This document shows, piece by piece, positions 43,207-53,177 of a DNA stretch of 64,000 nucleotides (its first letter is position 1; each line of letters opens with the position of its first letter). The translations under genes were made by a program, and so were the position numbers. Source of the stretch: an uncultured Bacteroidales bacterium (GTDB lineage: Bacteria > Bacteroidota > Bacteroidia > Bacteroidales > Muribaculaceae); assembly GCA_947573135.1 (NCBI GenBank), contig CANPDU010000017.1, forward strand, positions 1-64,000. Reading direction: 5' to 3'. The notes beneath the pieces were generated by a model. That model searched no databases and was not told the DNA's origin. It saw nothing but the letters and a program-made list of their open reading frames with translations.

Positions 43207-44958
43207 ATGGAAAATCAAGATCTCCTTCTAAAAGAAGTCACCAAGAGAGCACAAACATGGCTGCAGGACGGCTATGACGAAGAAACGCGTAAAGAAGTCA
43301 AACGCATGCTTGACTCCGATGACAAGACTGAACTTATAGAATCGTTCTACCGCGATCTCGAATTCGGAACAGGAGGTCTGCGCGGCATTATGGGCGCAGG
43401 CACTAACCGCATGAACATCTACACCGTAGGCGCCGCCACACAGGGACTCGCCAACTACCTGAAAGAAGCTTTTAGCGAACTACCTGAAATAAAAGTAGTT
43501 GTAGGACATGATGTGCGTAACAATTCACGTAAATTTGCTGAGATTGTCGCTAACATCTTTTCAGCAAACGGCATCAAAGTATATTTGTTTGACAATTTCC
43601 GTCCAACTCCCGAACTTTCGTTTGCAATCCGCGAACTCGGGTGTCAGAGCGGCGTGAACATCACAGCCTCTCATAATCCAAAGATCTACAACGGATACAA
43701 AGCATACTGGAGCGACGGTGCACAGATCATCGCGCCTCATGATGTCAACATCATCGACAATGTTAACCGTATCAAAGATGTCAAAGACATCAAATTCGAA
43801 GGAGATCCATCAAAAATCGAGATTATCGGCGATGCTATGGACGATGCTTTCCTCAAGGCAATCAAAACTCTTTCACTTGATCCGGAAGTGATCAAGCGTC
43901 ACGCCGATCTGAAGATCGTATATACTCCGATCCATGGCACAGGCGTGAAACTAATTCCGGAATCACTCCGCCGCTGGGGCTTCACAAACATCATTCACGT
44001 TCCCGAACAGGATATTACGTCCGGAGATTTCCCGACTGTAGACTCGCCAAATCCCGAAAACCCGTCGGCAATGGCGATGGCGATCGCAAAGGCCAAAGAG
44101 GTCGGAGCAGATCTCGTTGTCGCCTCCGATCCCGACGCCGACCGCATCGGTTGCGTAATCCGCGACAACAACGGTGAATACCAACTCATTAACGGCAACC
44201 AGATCGTAATGATCCTGCTGAACTACATCATGCGCCGCAAACGCGAAATGGGACTGCTCGACGGCAGCGAATATGTAGTCAAGACTATTGTGACAACCGA
44301 GACCATCAAAGCCATTGCAGACAACTACGGCATCAAAATGTTTGACTGCTACACAGGCTTCAAATGGATTGCATCTGTTATCCGCGACCTCGAAGGCACA
44401 ATGAAATATCTTGGCGGCGGCGAAGAAAGCTATGGCTTCCTTGCAGAAGATTTCTGTCGCGATAAAGACTCCGTGTCGGCTATTTCGCTGATGGCTGAGA
44501 TCTGTGCATGGGCCAAAGATCAGGGTATGGATTTCAACGAAATGCTTCAGGATATTTACATCAAGAACGGTTATTCTCACGAAGTCGGCGTGTCAGTTGT
44601 TCGCGAGGGCAAGAAAGGCGCAGAAGAAATCGTACAGATGATGAAAGATTTCCGCTCTAATCCTCCGAAATCGCTTGGAGGAAGTCCGGTAGTGACAATC
44701 AAAGACTATTCAGATCTCAACTGTAAGGACGTAACTTCCGGCGCTGTCACAAAGATGGATTTTCCCACCACAAGCAACGTTCTCCAGTTCTTCACTGCCG
44801 ACGGATCCAAAGTCTCTATCCGACCGTCAGGGACCGAACCGAAGATCAAATTTTACATGGAAGTTCACGGCAAACTCGAGGACAAATCGGGCTATGAACG
44901 TGCCAACCGCGACGCTGAAGCCAAAATCGAAGCACTCAAAAAAGATCTCGGCATCTGA
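43207..44958 (+). CDS. Phosphoglucomutase/phosphomannomutase family enzyme
   Basis: A 583-aa alpha-D-phosphohexomutase with all four domains. The phosphoserine loop is in VNITASHNPKIYNGYK, the metal loop is ASDPDADRIGCV, the sugar-binding loop is GGGEESYGFL, and the phosphate loop is IRPSGTEPKIKFYM. The length and the N-terminal GTGGLRGIMGAGTNRMN match the long PGM2-like type, which converts glucose-1- and glucose-6-phosphate (some also act on ribose or mannose phosphates). Single gene, own promoter and hairpin after it. Confidence 0.94.
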   Translation: MENQDLLLKEVTKRAQTWLQDGYDEETRKEVKRMLDSDDKTELIESFYRDLEFGTGGLRGIMGAGTNRMNIYTVGAATQGLANYLKEAFSELPEIKVVVGHDVRNNSRKFAEIVANIFSANGIKVYLFDNFRPTPELSFAIRELGCQSGVNITASHNPKIYNGYKAYWSDGAQIIAPHDVNIIDNVNRIKDVKDIKFEGDPSKIEIIGDAMDDAFLKAIKTLSLDPEVIKRHADLKIVYTPIHGTGVKLIPESLRRWGFTNIIHVPEQDITSGDFPTVDSPNPENPSAMAMAIAKAKEVGADLVVASDPDADRIGCVIRDNNGEYQLINGNQIVMILLNYIMRRKREMGLLDGSEYVVKTIVTTETIKAIADNYGIKMFDCYTGFKWIASVIRDLEGTMKYLGGGEESYGFLAEDFCRDKDSVSAISLMAEICAWAKDQGMDFNEMLQDIYIKNGYSHEVGVSVVREGKKGAEEIVQMMKDFRSNPPKSLGGSPVVTIKDYSDLNCKDVTSGAVTKMDFPTTSNVLQFFTADGSKVSIRPSGTEPKIKFYMEVHGKLEDKSGYERANRDAEAKIEALKKDLGI

Positions 44959-44986
44959 TAGCCCCGATCTCAACCATCATATTCAC

Positions 44987-45022
44987 CGGAGCTTATGCGC
45001 ATATATGCGCATAAGCCCCGGT
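44987..45022 (+). terminator. Long hairpin after the phosphohexomutase gene
   Basis: GCTTATGCGCATA and its complement TATGCGCATAAGC form a nearly perfect palindrome, extended by CCGG on both sides. The following bases TTGGTTTT are only partly T-rich, so termination is probable but not certain. Confidence 0.65.
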
Positions 45023-45043
45023 TGGTTTTAGAAACAGTCAGAA

Positions 45044-45745
45044 ATGGAAGTCATCTACGAAGACAACCACATCATCATTGTCAATAAAGCGCCGGGCGAG
45101 ATTGTCCAAGGCGACAAAACCGGCGATAAACCGCTGCTTGACACCGTTAAGGAATGGATCAAAGAGACTCATGCCAAACCGGGCAACGTGTTTCTCGGCG
45201 TCGTCCACCGGCTTGACCGGCCGGTAGGCGGACTTGTCATCTTTGCCAAAACCTCCAAAGCATTAAGCAGGCTTAATGAAATGTTTCGCAACGGCCAGGT
45301 CCATAAGACCTACTGGGCTCTCAGCCGCAACCGTCCGCAAAAAGAGTCCGATCTTCTGACTCATTATATAACGACCGTCGAACGGAACAACAAGTCATAC
45401 GCTTCGACAACGCCCAGACCGGGAGCGAAAGAATCACGGTTGCGCTACCGCACAATCGCAACCGGAGACCGCCTGTGCCTTATCGAGATCGAACTTCTCA
45501 CCGGACGCAAACATCAGATCAGAGTACAGATGAGTTCTATCGGTTGCCCGATCAGAGGCGACCTGAAATATGGCGACAAACGCAGCAATCCCGACGGCAG
45601 CATTTCGCTTATCGCCCGGCGCATAACATTCACTCATCCTGTATCCGGAAAAGAAATAGACATCACTGCACCAGTTCCCGACGAAAGAGCGTGGCGCGAA
45701 CTCGAAGCAATATCAACCACAAATCAGACAACGAAAATTGATTAA
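45044..45745 (+). CDS. RluA-family pseudouridine synthase
   Basis: A 233-aa synthase without an S4 domain. VIYEDNHIIIVNKAPGEIVQ starts the fold, HRLDRPVGGLVIFAKT carries the catalytic Asp, and LLTGRKHQIRVQMSSIGCPI is the second family block. Short members of this type modify tRNA or a single rRNA site, but the target is not evident. Its end overlaps the start of fmt by 8 bases. Confidence 0.92.
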   Translation: MEVIYEDNHIIIVNKAPGEIVQGDKTGDKPLLDTVKEWIKETHAKPGNVFLGVVHRLDRPVGGLVIFAKTSKALSRLNEMFRNGQVHKTYWALSRNRPQKESDLLTHYITTVERNNKSYASTTPRPGAKESRLRYRTIATGDRLCLIEIELLTGRKHQIRVQMSSIGCPIRGDLKYGDKRSNPDGSISLIARRITFTHPVSGKEIDITAPVPDERAWRELEAISTTNQTTKID

Positions 45746-46706
45746 GAAAGATCTAAAAATTATTTTTTTCGGCACGCCCGAATTTGCGGTCGAATCTCTC
45801 GACCGGCTCGTCAGCGACGGCTATAACGTTGCCGCCGTAGTCACCGCTACTGATAAACCGGCAGGCCGCGGGCATAAGCTTCTGCAGTCTGCAGTCAAAG
45901 AGTATGCCCTTAGCAAAGGTCTCGAAGTGCTCCAGCCGGCATCCCTCAAAGATCCTGAGTTCATCGACCGTCTCCGTGAGATCAACGCTGATCTGTTTAT
46001 CGTAATAGCCTTCCGTATGCTTCCGGAAATTGTATGGACTATGCCGCCGCTGGGAACATTCAATCTGCACGGCTCTCTGCTCCCTCGCTATCGCGGAGCG
46101 GCGCCGATCAACTGGGCTATCATAAATGGTGATACCGAAACCGGTGTGACCACATTCTTTCTAAAACATGAGATTGACACCGGCGACATTATCGACCAAA
46201 AGAGAATCTCCGTTGGCCCCGACGAAAATTTCGGCAGTGTCTATGACCGGCTCATGCACATTGGCGCAGATCTGACTGTCAGCACGGTCGCACGCATAAT
46301 CGACGGAACCATCAGTACAGTCTCACAGAACGCCGACGGTCTCGAAGCTCCGTCACCGGCGCCCAAAATATTCAAAGAAACCTGCCACATCGACTGGACC
46401 CGAAACGCCGGTGAGATCCATAACCTGATCCGCGGATTGTCACCGCTCCCGGGCGCATGGACCGCTATGATATTGCCGGGCAACGAACCGCTGACTGTAA
46501 AAATTTTCGCATCGTCACCCGTCGACGGCCTTTCCGACCTAAAGCCGGGACAGATAAGCGTTGAGGGTGCAAAAATGTTTGTCACATGCGGCAATCATAC
46601 GAGGCTCGAGATAAAAGAACTTCAGCCCGCAGGAAAAAAACGCATGTCTGCTACCGACTATCTGCGCGGAGCCCACTTATCGGGCGCACATTTCTCTTTA
46701 TTATAG
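45738..46706 (+). CDS. fmt: Methionyl-tRNA formyltransferase, TTG start
   Basis: A 322-aa Fmt, which formylates initiator methionyl-tRNA using 10-formyltetrahydrofolate. The N-terminal domain has IIFFGTPEFAVESLDRLV, the active-site LFIVIAFRMLPEIVW, and SLLPRYRGAAPINWAIINGD with the catalytic Asn/His/Asp set. The C-terminal barrel ends KRMSATDYLRGAHL. No ATG is available before the conserved N-terminus, so TTG at 45738, inside the last codons of the preceding gene, is the likely start. No deformylase gene lies next to it. Confidence 0.93.
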   Translation: MIKKDLKIIFFGTPEFAVESLDRLVSDGYNVAAVVTATDKPAGRGHKLLQSAVKEYALSKGLEVLQPASLKDPEFIDRLREINADLFIVIAFRMLPEIVWTMPPLGTFNLHGSLLPRYRGAAPINWAIINGDTETGVTTFFLKHEIDTGDIIDQKRISVGPDENFGSVYDRLMHIGADLTVSTVARIIDGTISTVSQNADGLEAPSPAPKIFKETCHIDWTRNAGEIHNLIRGLSPLPGAWTAMILPGNEPLTVKIFASSPVDGLSDLKPGQISVEGAKMFVTCGNHTRLEIKELQPAGKKRMSATDYLRGAHLSGAHFSLL

Positions 46707-46785
46707 TAGATTTTAAAGATTTAAGAAAAAATAGCACCTGTTTCTGCCGCATCTCTGCCGATTTTCATTAACTTTACGACTCAAT

Positions 46786-46803
46786 GGTCGAGGGCACTCG
46801 ACC
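46786..46803 (+). other. Hairpin in the gap before the 84-aa gene
   Basis: GGTCGAG-GGCA-CTCGACC, a perfect 7-bp stem with a 4-base loop, 66 bases before ATG 46870. There is no T run, so it is probably not a terminator. It may be a 5' leader structure. The rest of 46707-46869 shows only a TAACTTTA resembling a -7 box. Confidence 0.4.
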
Positions 46804-46869
46804 CGAACTTATATCACGCTCGAACGTTGATATTTTATCTAACTAATATCAACTAAAATCAAAGACATT

Positions 46870-47124
46870 ATGTATAATTCAGACGAAAACGACAACAGTC
46901 GTAACTACAGAATCCCTGAAAGCAAGTCGCAGAAGGCAGTTCGCACTGTTTTCGGCATAGTCATGATAGTCATCTATGTCGGCATGGGTATTCTTCTGCT
47001 CATCAACTTCTTCAACTGGACGGCAGACTGGGCTTGGACTCGTTATGTTGTGGGCATCGTGCTGATCATTTATGGTTTCTGGAGAGCGTACCGACAATAT
47101 AAAGGTATTGATTCTCGTTTATAA
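46870..47124 (+). CDS. Small two-helix membrane protein
   Basis: An 84-aa protein: polar N-terminus (MYNSDENDNSRNYRIPESKS), two membrane segments (TVFGIVMIVIYVGMGILLLI and YVVGIVLIIYGFWRAY) and a short basic end. I do not recognise a family beyond small Bacteroidetes membrane proteins. In this position, just before a PstS-like lipoprotein and a TPR protein, it probably belongs to the same envelope operon (18-base gap). Confidence 0.75.
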   Translation: MYNSDENDNSRNYRIPESKSQKAVRTVFGIVMIVIYVGMGILLLINFFNWTADWAWTRYVVGIVLIIYGFWRAYRQYKGIDSRL

Positions 47125-47142
47125 GTTCAAAGACCTTTGGCT

Positions 47143-48126
47143 ATGACTTTCAGAAAGCTTTCAATAATTCTCGCGCTGTGTTTGGCCTCAACTCTGACAG
47201 GGTGTCTTAAATATGAGAAAAAAGCCAATTCTTCCACTACTGGCACCATGACAATGGTGTGCGACGAAACATTCCGCAATATCATCGAGCAGGAAATCGA
47301 TGTATTTGAATACCAGTATCCCGACGCTCATGTTCTGGCAATGTATGCGACACAGAACGAAGCTCTTGACTCTCTGTTCAGTCTCAACACGCGCACTGTC
47401 GTCATAGCCCGAGATCTTACTAAAAAAGAACGCGACTTTCTCAAGAGTAAGCGGCGCAACGTCAAATGCTCGAAAATCGCCGTTGACGCAGTCGCTCTCA
47501 TTGTCAACAAGGACAACCCCTGCAACATACTGACGACCAAAGAAGTCGGCGACATCTTATCCGGATCTTCCACCCGCTGGGACGACCTCGAACCGTCGCC
47601 GCTCGGCAAAATCTCCGTTGTCTTCGACGATAAGGCGTCAAGCCTCGTGCAGTTTATGCGCGACTCTCTTCTCAACGGCGGCGATCTTGGCCCGAATGTC
47701 TACGCTCAGGGGTCAATCCCGGCCGTAGTCGAGACTGTAAGCAAAAACGTCAATGCCATCGGTGTCCTCGGCGTAACATGGATCTCCTCCGACATGCAGT
47801 CGGCCGAACTTACGCCCGAAGAGCTTGCAATGTCTGTCATCTCCGACGAGCCTGTTCAGGGAGCTTCACTCAGTCAGGACATCAAAGTCCTCAAACTGCG
47901 CCGCCCAGACGAAGTGACTGCATATAAGCCGTACCAGCAGAATATTTTCGACGGAACCTATCCTCTCTTCCGCCCCATATATATGGTCACAACCGGAGTG
48001 TCAGGTAGTCTCGCAAGCGGTTTCTACACTTTTGTGACCGGCGACATCGGCCAGAAGATAATTCTTAAAACAGGCATCATGCCGGCGCGCACACGCATTC
48101 AGGTCGTGCAAGTCGGCAACGATTGA
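47143..48126 (+). CDS. PstS-like periplasmic-binding lipoprotein
   Basis: A 327-aa lipoprotein (signal ending LTGCLKYE; Cys in the first 25 residues) with the fold of phosphate-binding PstS: GTMTMVCDETFRNIIEQEID, IARDLTKKERDFLKS, VDAVALIVNKDNPCNILT and YTFVTGDIGQKIILKTGIMP. No phosphate transporter genes are nearby. In Bacteroidales such proteins accompany TonB/ExbBD-type or TPR genes, so a role other than phosphate uptake is possible. ATG 47143 is used; the codon two positions upstream is TTG. Confidence 0.85.
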   Translation: MTFRKLSIILALCLASTLTGCLKYEKKANSSTTGTMTMVCDETFRNIIEQEIDVFEYQYPDAHVLAMYATQNEALDSLFSLNTRTVVIARDLTKKERDFLKSKRRNVKCSKIAVDAVALIVNKDNPCNILTTKEVGDILSGSSTRWDDLEPSPLGKISVVFDDKASSLVQFMRDSLLNGGDLGPNVYAQGSIPAVVETVSKNVNAIGVLGVTWISSDMQSAELTPEELAMSVISDEPVQGASLSQDIKVLKLRRPDEVTAYKPYQQNIFDGTYPLFRPIYMVTTGVSGSLASGFYTFVTGDIGQKIILKTGIMPARTRIQVVQVGND

Positions 48127-48173
48127 TATTTATTACCCGAAATATTTAAAACAAACAACAATTCTATATCTCA

Positions 48174-49814
48174 ATGAAACAGAAACTTATTCTATCGCTG
48201 TTTGCAGCAGCCGCCCTCGTGGCTTCAGCCCAGAGTCAGGGCTACAAAGACGGCATCGAGTACTACAAGGCCGGTCAGTTTGAAAACGCCAGGACCATTC
48301 TCAACAACACGCTCAACAACACCGAGACCAACAAATCTCTCGCTCTCTATTATCTCGGTCAGGTAGCTTTGGAACTCAACGAGAAACAGGCTGCTAAAGA
48401 TTATTTCGAAAAAGGTATAGCTGCCGATCCCAATTGCGGTTACAACTACGTCGGACTCGGAGCACTCGATCTTCTTAACGGACAAGCCTCTCAGGCCAAC
48501 GACAACTTCAAGAAAGCTCAGGGGCTCGCAAAGAAAGACAACGAACTCATTGTTGCCATCGCCCGCGCTTACTACAATGCCGATCCGGTGAAATATGCCA
48601 ACGACATCGAAAAAACGCTCAACAAGGCTCGCAAATCTTCTAAATATCAGGAACCTTCGATCTATATCCTCGAAGGTGACATGCTCGCCGACAACAAAGA
48701 CTGGGGTAATGCCGCAGGTAAATACGAAATGGCCATCACCTATGACAAAGATAACCCCGAAGGCTATGTGAAATATGCCAACACTTATTTCAATGTCAAT
48801 AAAGATTACGCCATCGGCAAACTCGAGGAACTCTACAACCGCGCTCCTAATTCAGCTCTCGCTACCCGCGAACTCGCCGAAAAATACTATCAGGGCCACC
48901 ACTGGAACAAAGCCGCCGACCTCTACGGCAAATACATCCAGAATCCCAACCACTTCCCCGAAGACAAAGCCCGCTATTCTGTTCTGCTCTACTGGGGCAA
49001 TAAATATGACCAGTCAAAGAAAGTGGCTCAGGAAATCCTCGCTCAGGATCCGTCCAACTTCCTGATGCAACGCATGGTGTTCCTCAACGATGCTGCTCTT
49101 GGCAACGACGATGTTGCCGCTGCCGAAGGTAAGAAATTCATCGAAGGCAACCCCAACGGACGTTTCTCTGCCAACGACTTCACCACTTATTCCGACGTGC
49201 TTACCAAACTCGGTCAGGACTCACTCGCACTCATACAGTATGAAAAGGCCGTGTCGCTCGAACCCGACAACACAGAGCTCATCAGCGGTCTCAGCGCAGC
49301 TTACACTAAAGCAGGAGCCAAGAACAACAAATACTACGGCAAGGCTGCCGATACTTTTGCATCATACCTGAGTAAAGTTGAAGAACCCTCGTCAAACGAC
49401 TACTTCGACGCTTCTCGCCGCTACCTCAACGCATCTGCGACTTCTGCGCCCGAGGACAGCGTTCTCCGCAAACAATACGCAGAAAAAGGTATAGAATACA
49501 TCAACCAGACTATCGAGCGAGCTACGCCCAATCCCACCCTCTATCAGTTCAAGGCCCGTCTTTACATCGCCGGCAACAACAATCACATCAATCAGGAAGC
49601 CATCGATACCTACAAACAGATGCTCGATCTCCTCGATCAGGATCCGGCCAACAAAGATCCCCAGAACCCCAAAAACAAGCTCAAACTCTACGAGGAAGCT
49701 GCACGCTTCAACTATGCCTACTGCGGGACTGTCCTGAAAGACAAAGAAAAGACTGCTGAGGCAGCCAAAACTCTCAAGGAGATCACGGATCTCATTAACG
49801 GCACTGCCGAATAA
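48174..49814 (+). CDS. Secreted tetratricopeptide-repeat protein
   Basis: A 546-aa protein with a signal peptide (1-20, ALVASAQS) followed by TPR repeats over most of its length (for example GIEYYKAGQFENARTILNN, ALYYLGQVALELNEKQAAKD, GLGALDLLNGQASQANDNFK, and later ALIQYEKAVSLEPDNTELIS). It probably acts as a scaffold in the periplasm. It forms a unit with the PstS-like gene 47 bases upstream. No catalytic domain. Confidence 0.9.
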   Translation: MKQKLILSLFAAAALVASAQSQGYKDGIEYYKAGQFENARTILNNTLNNTETNKSLALYYLGQVALELNEKQAAKDYFEKGIAADPNCGYNYVGLGALDLLNGQASQANDNFKKAQGLAKKDNELIVAIARAYYNADPVKYANDIEKTLNKARKSSKYQEPSIYILEGDMLADNKDWGNAAGKYEMAITYDKDNPEGYVKYANTYFNVNKDYAIGKLEELYNRAPNSALATRELAEKYYQGHHWNKAADLYGKYIQNPNHFPEDKARYSVLLYWGNKYDQSKKVAQEILAQDPSNFLMQRMVFLNDAALGNDDVAAAEGKKFIEGNPNGRFSANDFTTYSDVLTKLGQDSLALIQYEKAVSLEPDNTELISGLSAAYTKAGAKNNKYYGKAADTFASYLSKVEEPSSNDYFDASRRYLNASATSAPEDSVLRKQYAEKGIEYINQTIERATPNPTLYQFKARLYIAGNNNHINQEAIDTYKQMLDLLDQDPANKDPQNPKNKLKLYEEAARFNYAYCGTVLKDKEKTAEAAKTLKEITDLINGTAE

Positions 49815-49901
49815 TTCGATTACCCAGTTCAATCCCACACAGGGCGGCCGTCGGCGATCTGACAGCCGCCCTGATTTTTCCATACATAAAACTTGACTAT
49901 C

Positions 49902-51200
49902 ATGAGCAACGCCCCTTTGGCTGAAAGAATGCGCCCCCGCACACTCGACGATTACATCGGTCAGAAACATCTTGTCGGTGAAGGTTCGATCATCCGCCGC
50001 ATGATCGATTCCGGCAATGTTTCGTCATTCATCCTGTGGGGGCCTCCCGGTGTCGGCAAGACAACCCTGGCGCGCATCATCGCCAACACAACCAAGTCGG
50101 CGTTCCACACACTCTCTGCCGTCACATCGGGCGTCAAGGACGTGCGCGACGTCATCGACCGGTGCCGGCAGGAATCAATGAGCATGTTCTCGTCTGGTCG
50201 CCCCATACTCTTTATCGATGAAATCCACCGTTTCAACAAGTCGCAGCAGGACAGCCTTCTCGGTGCGGTCGAAGACGGCACCGTTACTCTGATCGGCGCA
50301 ACGACCGAAAATCCGTCGTTCGAAGTTATCCGGCCGCTTCTTTCGAGAGCACAGGTCTATGTGCTCCGTCCGCTTGACGAAAACGATCTGCAGCAACTCC
50401 TCGACGCCGCAATCTCCAAAGACGAGATCCTGTCGAAGCGCGATGTCAGAGTTGAAGAGACAGCCGCGCTGTTCCGTTATTCGGGAGGCGATGCCCGCAA
50501 ACTTCTCAACATCCTCGATCTTCTTGAGCAGTCGACAGCCCACGGCGAGACTCTGACGATCAACGACCGCACAGTCACCGAGCGGCTCCAGCAGAACCCT
50601 CAGGCATATGACAAAAACGGCGAAATGCACTACGACATAATTTCGGCGTTCATCAAGAGCGTCCGAGGCAGCGATCCTGATGCCGCACTCTACTGGCTTG
50701 CGCGCATGATCGCCGGAGGCGAGGATCCCGAATTTATAGCCCGGCGCCTTGTCATTCTTGCGGCTGAAGACATTGGCCTCGCCAATCCCAACGCTCTCCT
50801 GCTGGCCAACGCTACCTTCGACGCCATTTCTAAGATCGGAATGCCCGAGGGACGCATTCCTCTTGCCGAGTGCACTGTCTATCTGGCTACATCTCAGAAA
50901 AGCAACTCCGCCTATATGGGCATCGCCGCCGCTCTCGCCGAAGTCGAGCGTTCAGGCAATCAGCCTGTGCCGCTGCACATCCGCAACGCGCCGACGTCGC
51001 TGATGAAAGATCTCGGCTACGGAACAAACTACAAATATGCCCACGATTATCCGGGCAACTTCGTGCGCCAGCAGTTCCTGCCCGACTCGCTTGTCGGGCA
51101 GCGCTTCTGGAACCCCTGCGACAATCAGGCCGAAAACGTTCTTGCACGGCGGCAATATGACCGATGGTTCGCCACTGACAAAGATAATGCAGGCGAATAA
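49902..51200 (+). CDS. rarA: Replication-associated recombination protein A (MgsA/RarA)
   Basis: A 432-aa AAA+ ATPase of the clamp-loader group that acts at stalled replication forks. LAERMRPRTLDDYIGQKHLV begins the protein, Walker A is WGPPGVGKTTLAR, Walker B is ILFIDEIHRFNKSQQD, sensor 1 is IGATTENPSFEV and the C-terminal MgsA domain has DPDAALYWLARMIAGGEDP. ATG 49902 is used; an in-frame TTG lies 9 bases upstream. It follows the TPR gene with 87 bases between. Confidence 0.95.
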   Translation: MSNAPLAERMRPRTLDDYIGQKHLVGEGSIIRRMIDSGNVSSFILWGPPGVGKTTLARIIANTTKSAFHTLSAVTSGVKDVRDVIDRCRQESMSMFSSGRPILFIDEIHRFNKSQQDSLLGAVEDGTVTLIGATTENPSFEVIRPLLSRAQVYVLRPLDENDLQQLLDAAISKDEILSKRDVRVEETAALFRYSGGDARKLLNILDLLEQSTAHGETLTINDRTVTERLQQNPQAYDKNGEMHYDIISAFIKSVRGSDPDAALYWLARMIAGGEDPEFIARRLVILAAEDIGLANPNALLLANATFDAISKIGMPEGRIPLAECTVYLATSQKSNSAYMGIAAALAEVERSGNQPVPLHIRNAPTSLMKDLGYGTNYKYAHDYPGNFVRQQFLPDSLVGQRFWNPCDNQAENVLARRQYDRWFATDKDNAGE

Positions 51201-51299
51201 GATTTCAAATTATTAATATTTAACTATTATTAACACCGAATTTCTATTTCTGACCTATAACAATAATTAAACCGTTGGGCCGCAATACAATTTTTTTGT

Positions 51300-51307
51300 T
51301 AATTTTG
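51300..51307 (+). promoter_or_regulatory. -7 element before sppA
   Basis: TAATTTTG matches TAnnTTTG, with a TTG about 22 bases upstream (51275-51277), 76 bases before ATG 51384. A second near match, TATTTTG, lies close to 51316. Confidence 0.45.
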
Positions 51308-51383
51308 TAACTGACTATTTTGCAATAGCCACGCAATTGAGTTAATTATTTACAAAACAGACACTTATTTTACAATAAGCAAA

Positions 51384-53144
51384 ATGCTGAAACGCTTTTT
51401 TATATCCTTGCTCGGCACTGTTGCCGGCATCTGGTTATCAATTCTCTTGCTCGTTATAGGATGCATTGTTGTTGTCGGCGCCATACTTAGCGCCTCATCT
51501 GCCGTCACAGACATAAAAGACAAATCTATACTTTATCTCCGGCTCGAGGGCGACATAATCGAATGCACAGAGACTCAAAACTTTATGGATTTCATCCGGG
51601 ATTTCAAAAGCGAGGGACAGACTCTCAGCCAAATGCTTTCAGCCGTCAGACTTGCTGCAAATGACAAAAAAATCAAAGGTATATATATCGATGCCGCCGG
51701 ATCGTCGATGGGAGTCGCATCACGACAGGAACTCATCGAAGCCCTTAAAGACTTCAAAGAGTCTGGAAAATGGATCTATGCCTATGCCGACAATTTCGCC
51801 CAGGGCGACTATCTCGTTTCATCCGTAGCCGACAAGATATTCCTTAACCCCGTCGGAAACGTCGACATCCGCGGTGTTGGCATGCAGACGCCATATTTTA
51901 AAGGGTTGCTCGACAAACTCGGAATAAAAGTCCAGATTGTAAAAGTCGGGACATACAAGAGCGCCGTCGAACCGTTTATACTCGACGCAATGAGCGAGCC
52001 CGCACGACGCCAGAATCAAGTCTACATCGATTCGATATGGAATTACTGCGCATCGACAATCGCCGACAACCGCGATGTAACGCCGGCAACCGTATCGGCG
52101 TGGGCCGACAGTCTTACGTTTGCATGGACTGCTGAACATGCCGTAGACTCGCGCATTGTCACCGCCACAGCCTACAGGCGCGAGGTTGAAGACATGCTGC
52201 GGGACCTTACCGATATCGATGATGGCAAAGATCTGCGACTCGTCGCTCCTTCAACTTACATCGACGCCGTCAAAGACAGACTCGCGTCTCCGTCAGAAAA
52301 ACATATCGCCGTGCTCTATGCGGTCGGCGACATTGTAGAGTCTGGCGAGGGCGGCATTGTCGGTTCGACTATGGTGCCACAGATTATCGAGCTTGCCGAC
52401 GACAAAAATGTAGCCGCGCTTGTGCTGCGCGTCAATTCGGGAGGCGGCAGCGCATTTGCGTCCGAACAGATCTGGGAGGCGCTTGAATACTTCAAATCTA
52501 CCGGCAAGCCTTTCTATGTCTCGATGGGAGACTTTGCTGCATCGGGAGGCTACTACATCAGTTGTGGCGCAGACCGTATTTTTGCCGATGCGACGACTCT
52601 CACCGGATCGATCGGTGTGTTCGGCATGATCCCCGATCTCAGCGGACTCATAACCGGCAAGCTTGGAGTTACTTTCTCGACTGTTGCCTCAAGCCCCAAC
52701 GCTACATTTATGTCGCTCACCGCACCTATGACACCAGCACAGAAAGAGTCGATGCAGCGTTATGTCGATGACACTTACGATATTTTCACCTCGCGCGTTG
52801 CTGACGGACGCCACATGAGCGTCGATTCTGTCAAAGCCATTGCCGAGGGGCGTGTATGGATCGGAGCGTCAGCCCTCGGACTCGGACTGGTCGACCGGCT
52901 CGGAAATCTCGGCGATGCGATAGCCGATATTGCCGGTGAAGTCGGGCTTGATGCTGACAGCTGGGTAGCCTACCCCGATGTCACAACCGATTTTATCGAG
53001 CGTCTGCTCGAAGAAACGTCGCAGCTGAAAGCCCGCCGCGGCGTGATGCTCGACAGCGAGATGCTCCGATATCTTCTTTTTGCAAAACAGATTACAGAAA
53101 TGTCGCCCGTTCAGGCGCGTATGCCGGAAATTGTCATCCGATAA
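51384..53144 (+). CDS. sppA: Signal peptide peptidase SppA, 67K type
   Basis: A 586-aa membrane-anchored protease with tandem ClpP-like halves. An N-terminal membrane segment (LLGTVAGIWLSILLLVIGCI) anchors it. The first half holds the catalytic Lys region (VKVGTYKSAVEPF) and the second the Ser nucleophile (VSMGDFAASGGYYISCGADR) after LRVNSGGGSAFASEQIW. It degrades cleaved signal peptides in the membrane. It starts the conserved row sppA-lpxK-punA-thiL. Confidence 0.95.
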   Translation: MLKRFFISLLGTVAGIWLSILLLVIGCIVVVGAILSASSAVTDIKDKSILYLRLEGDIIECTETQNFMDFIRDFKSEGQTLSQMLSAVRLAANDKKIKGIYIDAAGSSMGVASRQELIEALKDFKESGKWIYAYADNFAQGDYLVSSVADKIFLNPVGNVDIRGVGMQTPYFKGLLDKLGIKVQIVKVGTYKSAVEPFILDAMSEPARRQNQVYIDSIWNYCASTIADNRDVTPATVSAWADSLTFAWTAEHAVDSRIVTATAYRREVEDMLRDLTDIDDGKDLRLVAPSTYIDAVKDRLASPSEKHIAVLYAVGDIVESGEGGIVGSTMVPQIIELADDKNVAALVLRVNSGGGSAFASEQIWEALEYFKSTGKPFYVSMGDFAASGGYYISCGADRIFADATTLTGSIGVFGMIPDLSGLITGKLGVTFSTVASSPNATFMSLTAPMTPAQKESMQRYVDDTYDIFTSRVADGRHMSVDSVKAIAEGRVWIGASALGLGLVDRLGNLGDAIADIAGEVGLDADSWVAYPDVTTDFIERLLEETSQLKARRGVMLDSEMLRYLLFAKQITEMSPVQARMPEIVIR

Positions 53145-53177
53145 TACAACCGTTGACCCGTCAGCAACCGAATCAAA

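Noticed and set aside
44987-45022. Long palindrome as a recombination or dif-like site
   Set aside because: It is a simple hairpin directly after a gene; terminator is the plainer reading.
45738-46706. fmt truncated at its 5' end
   Set aside because: All N-terminal motifs are present when the TTG start overlapping the upstream gene is used.
47143-48126. Phosphate transporter operon
   Set aside because: The PstS-like lipoprotein has no permease or ATPase genes beside it.
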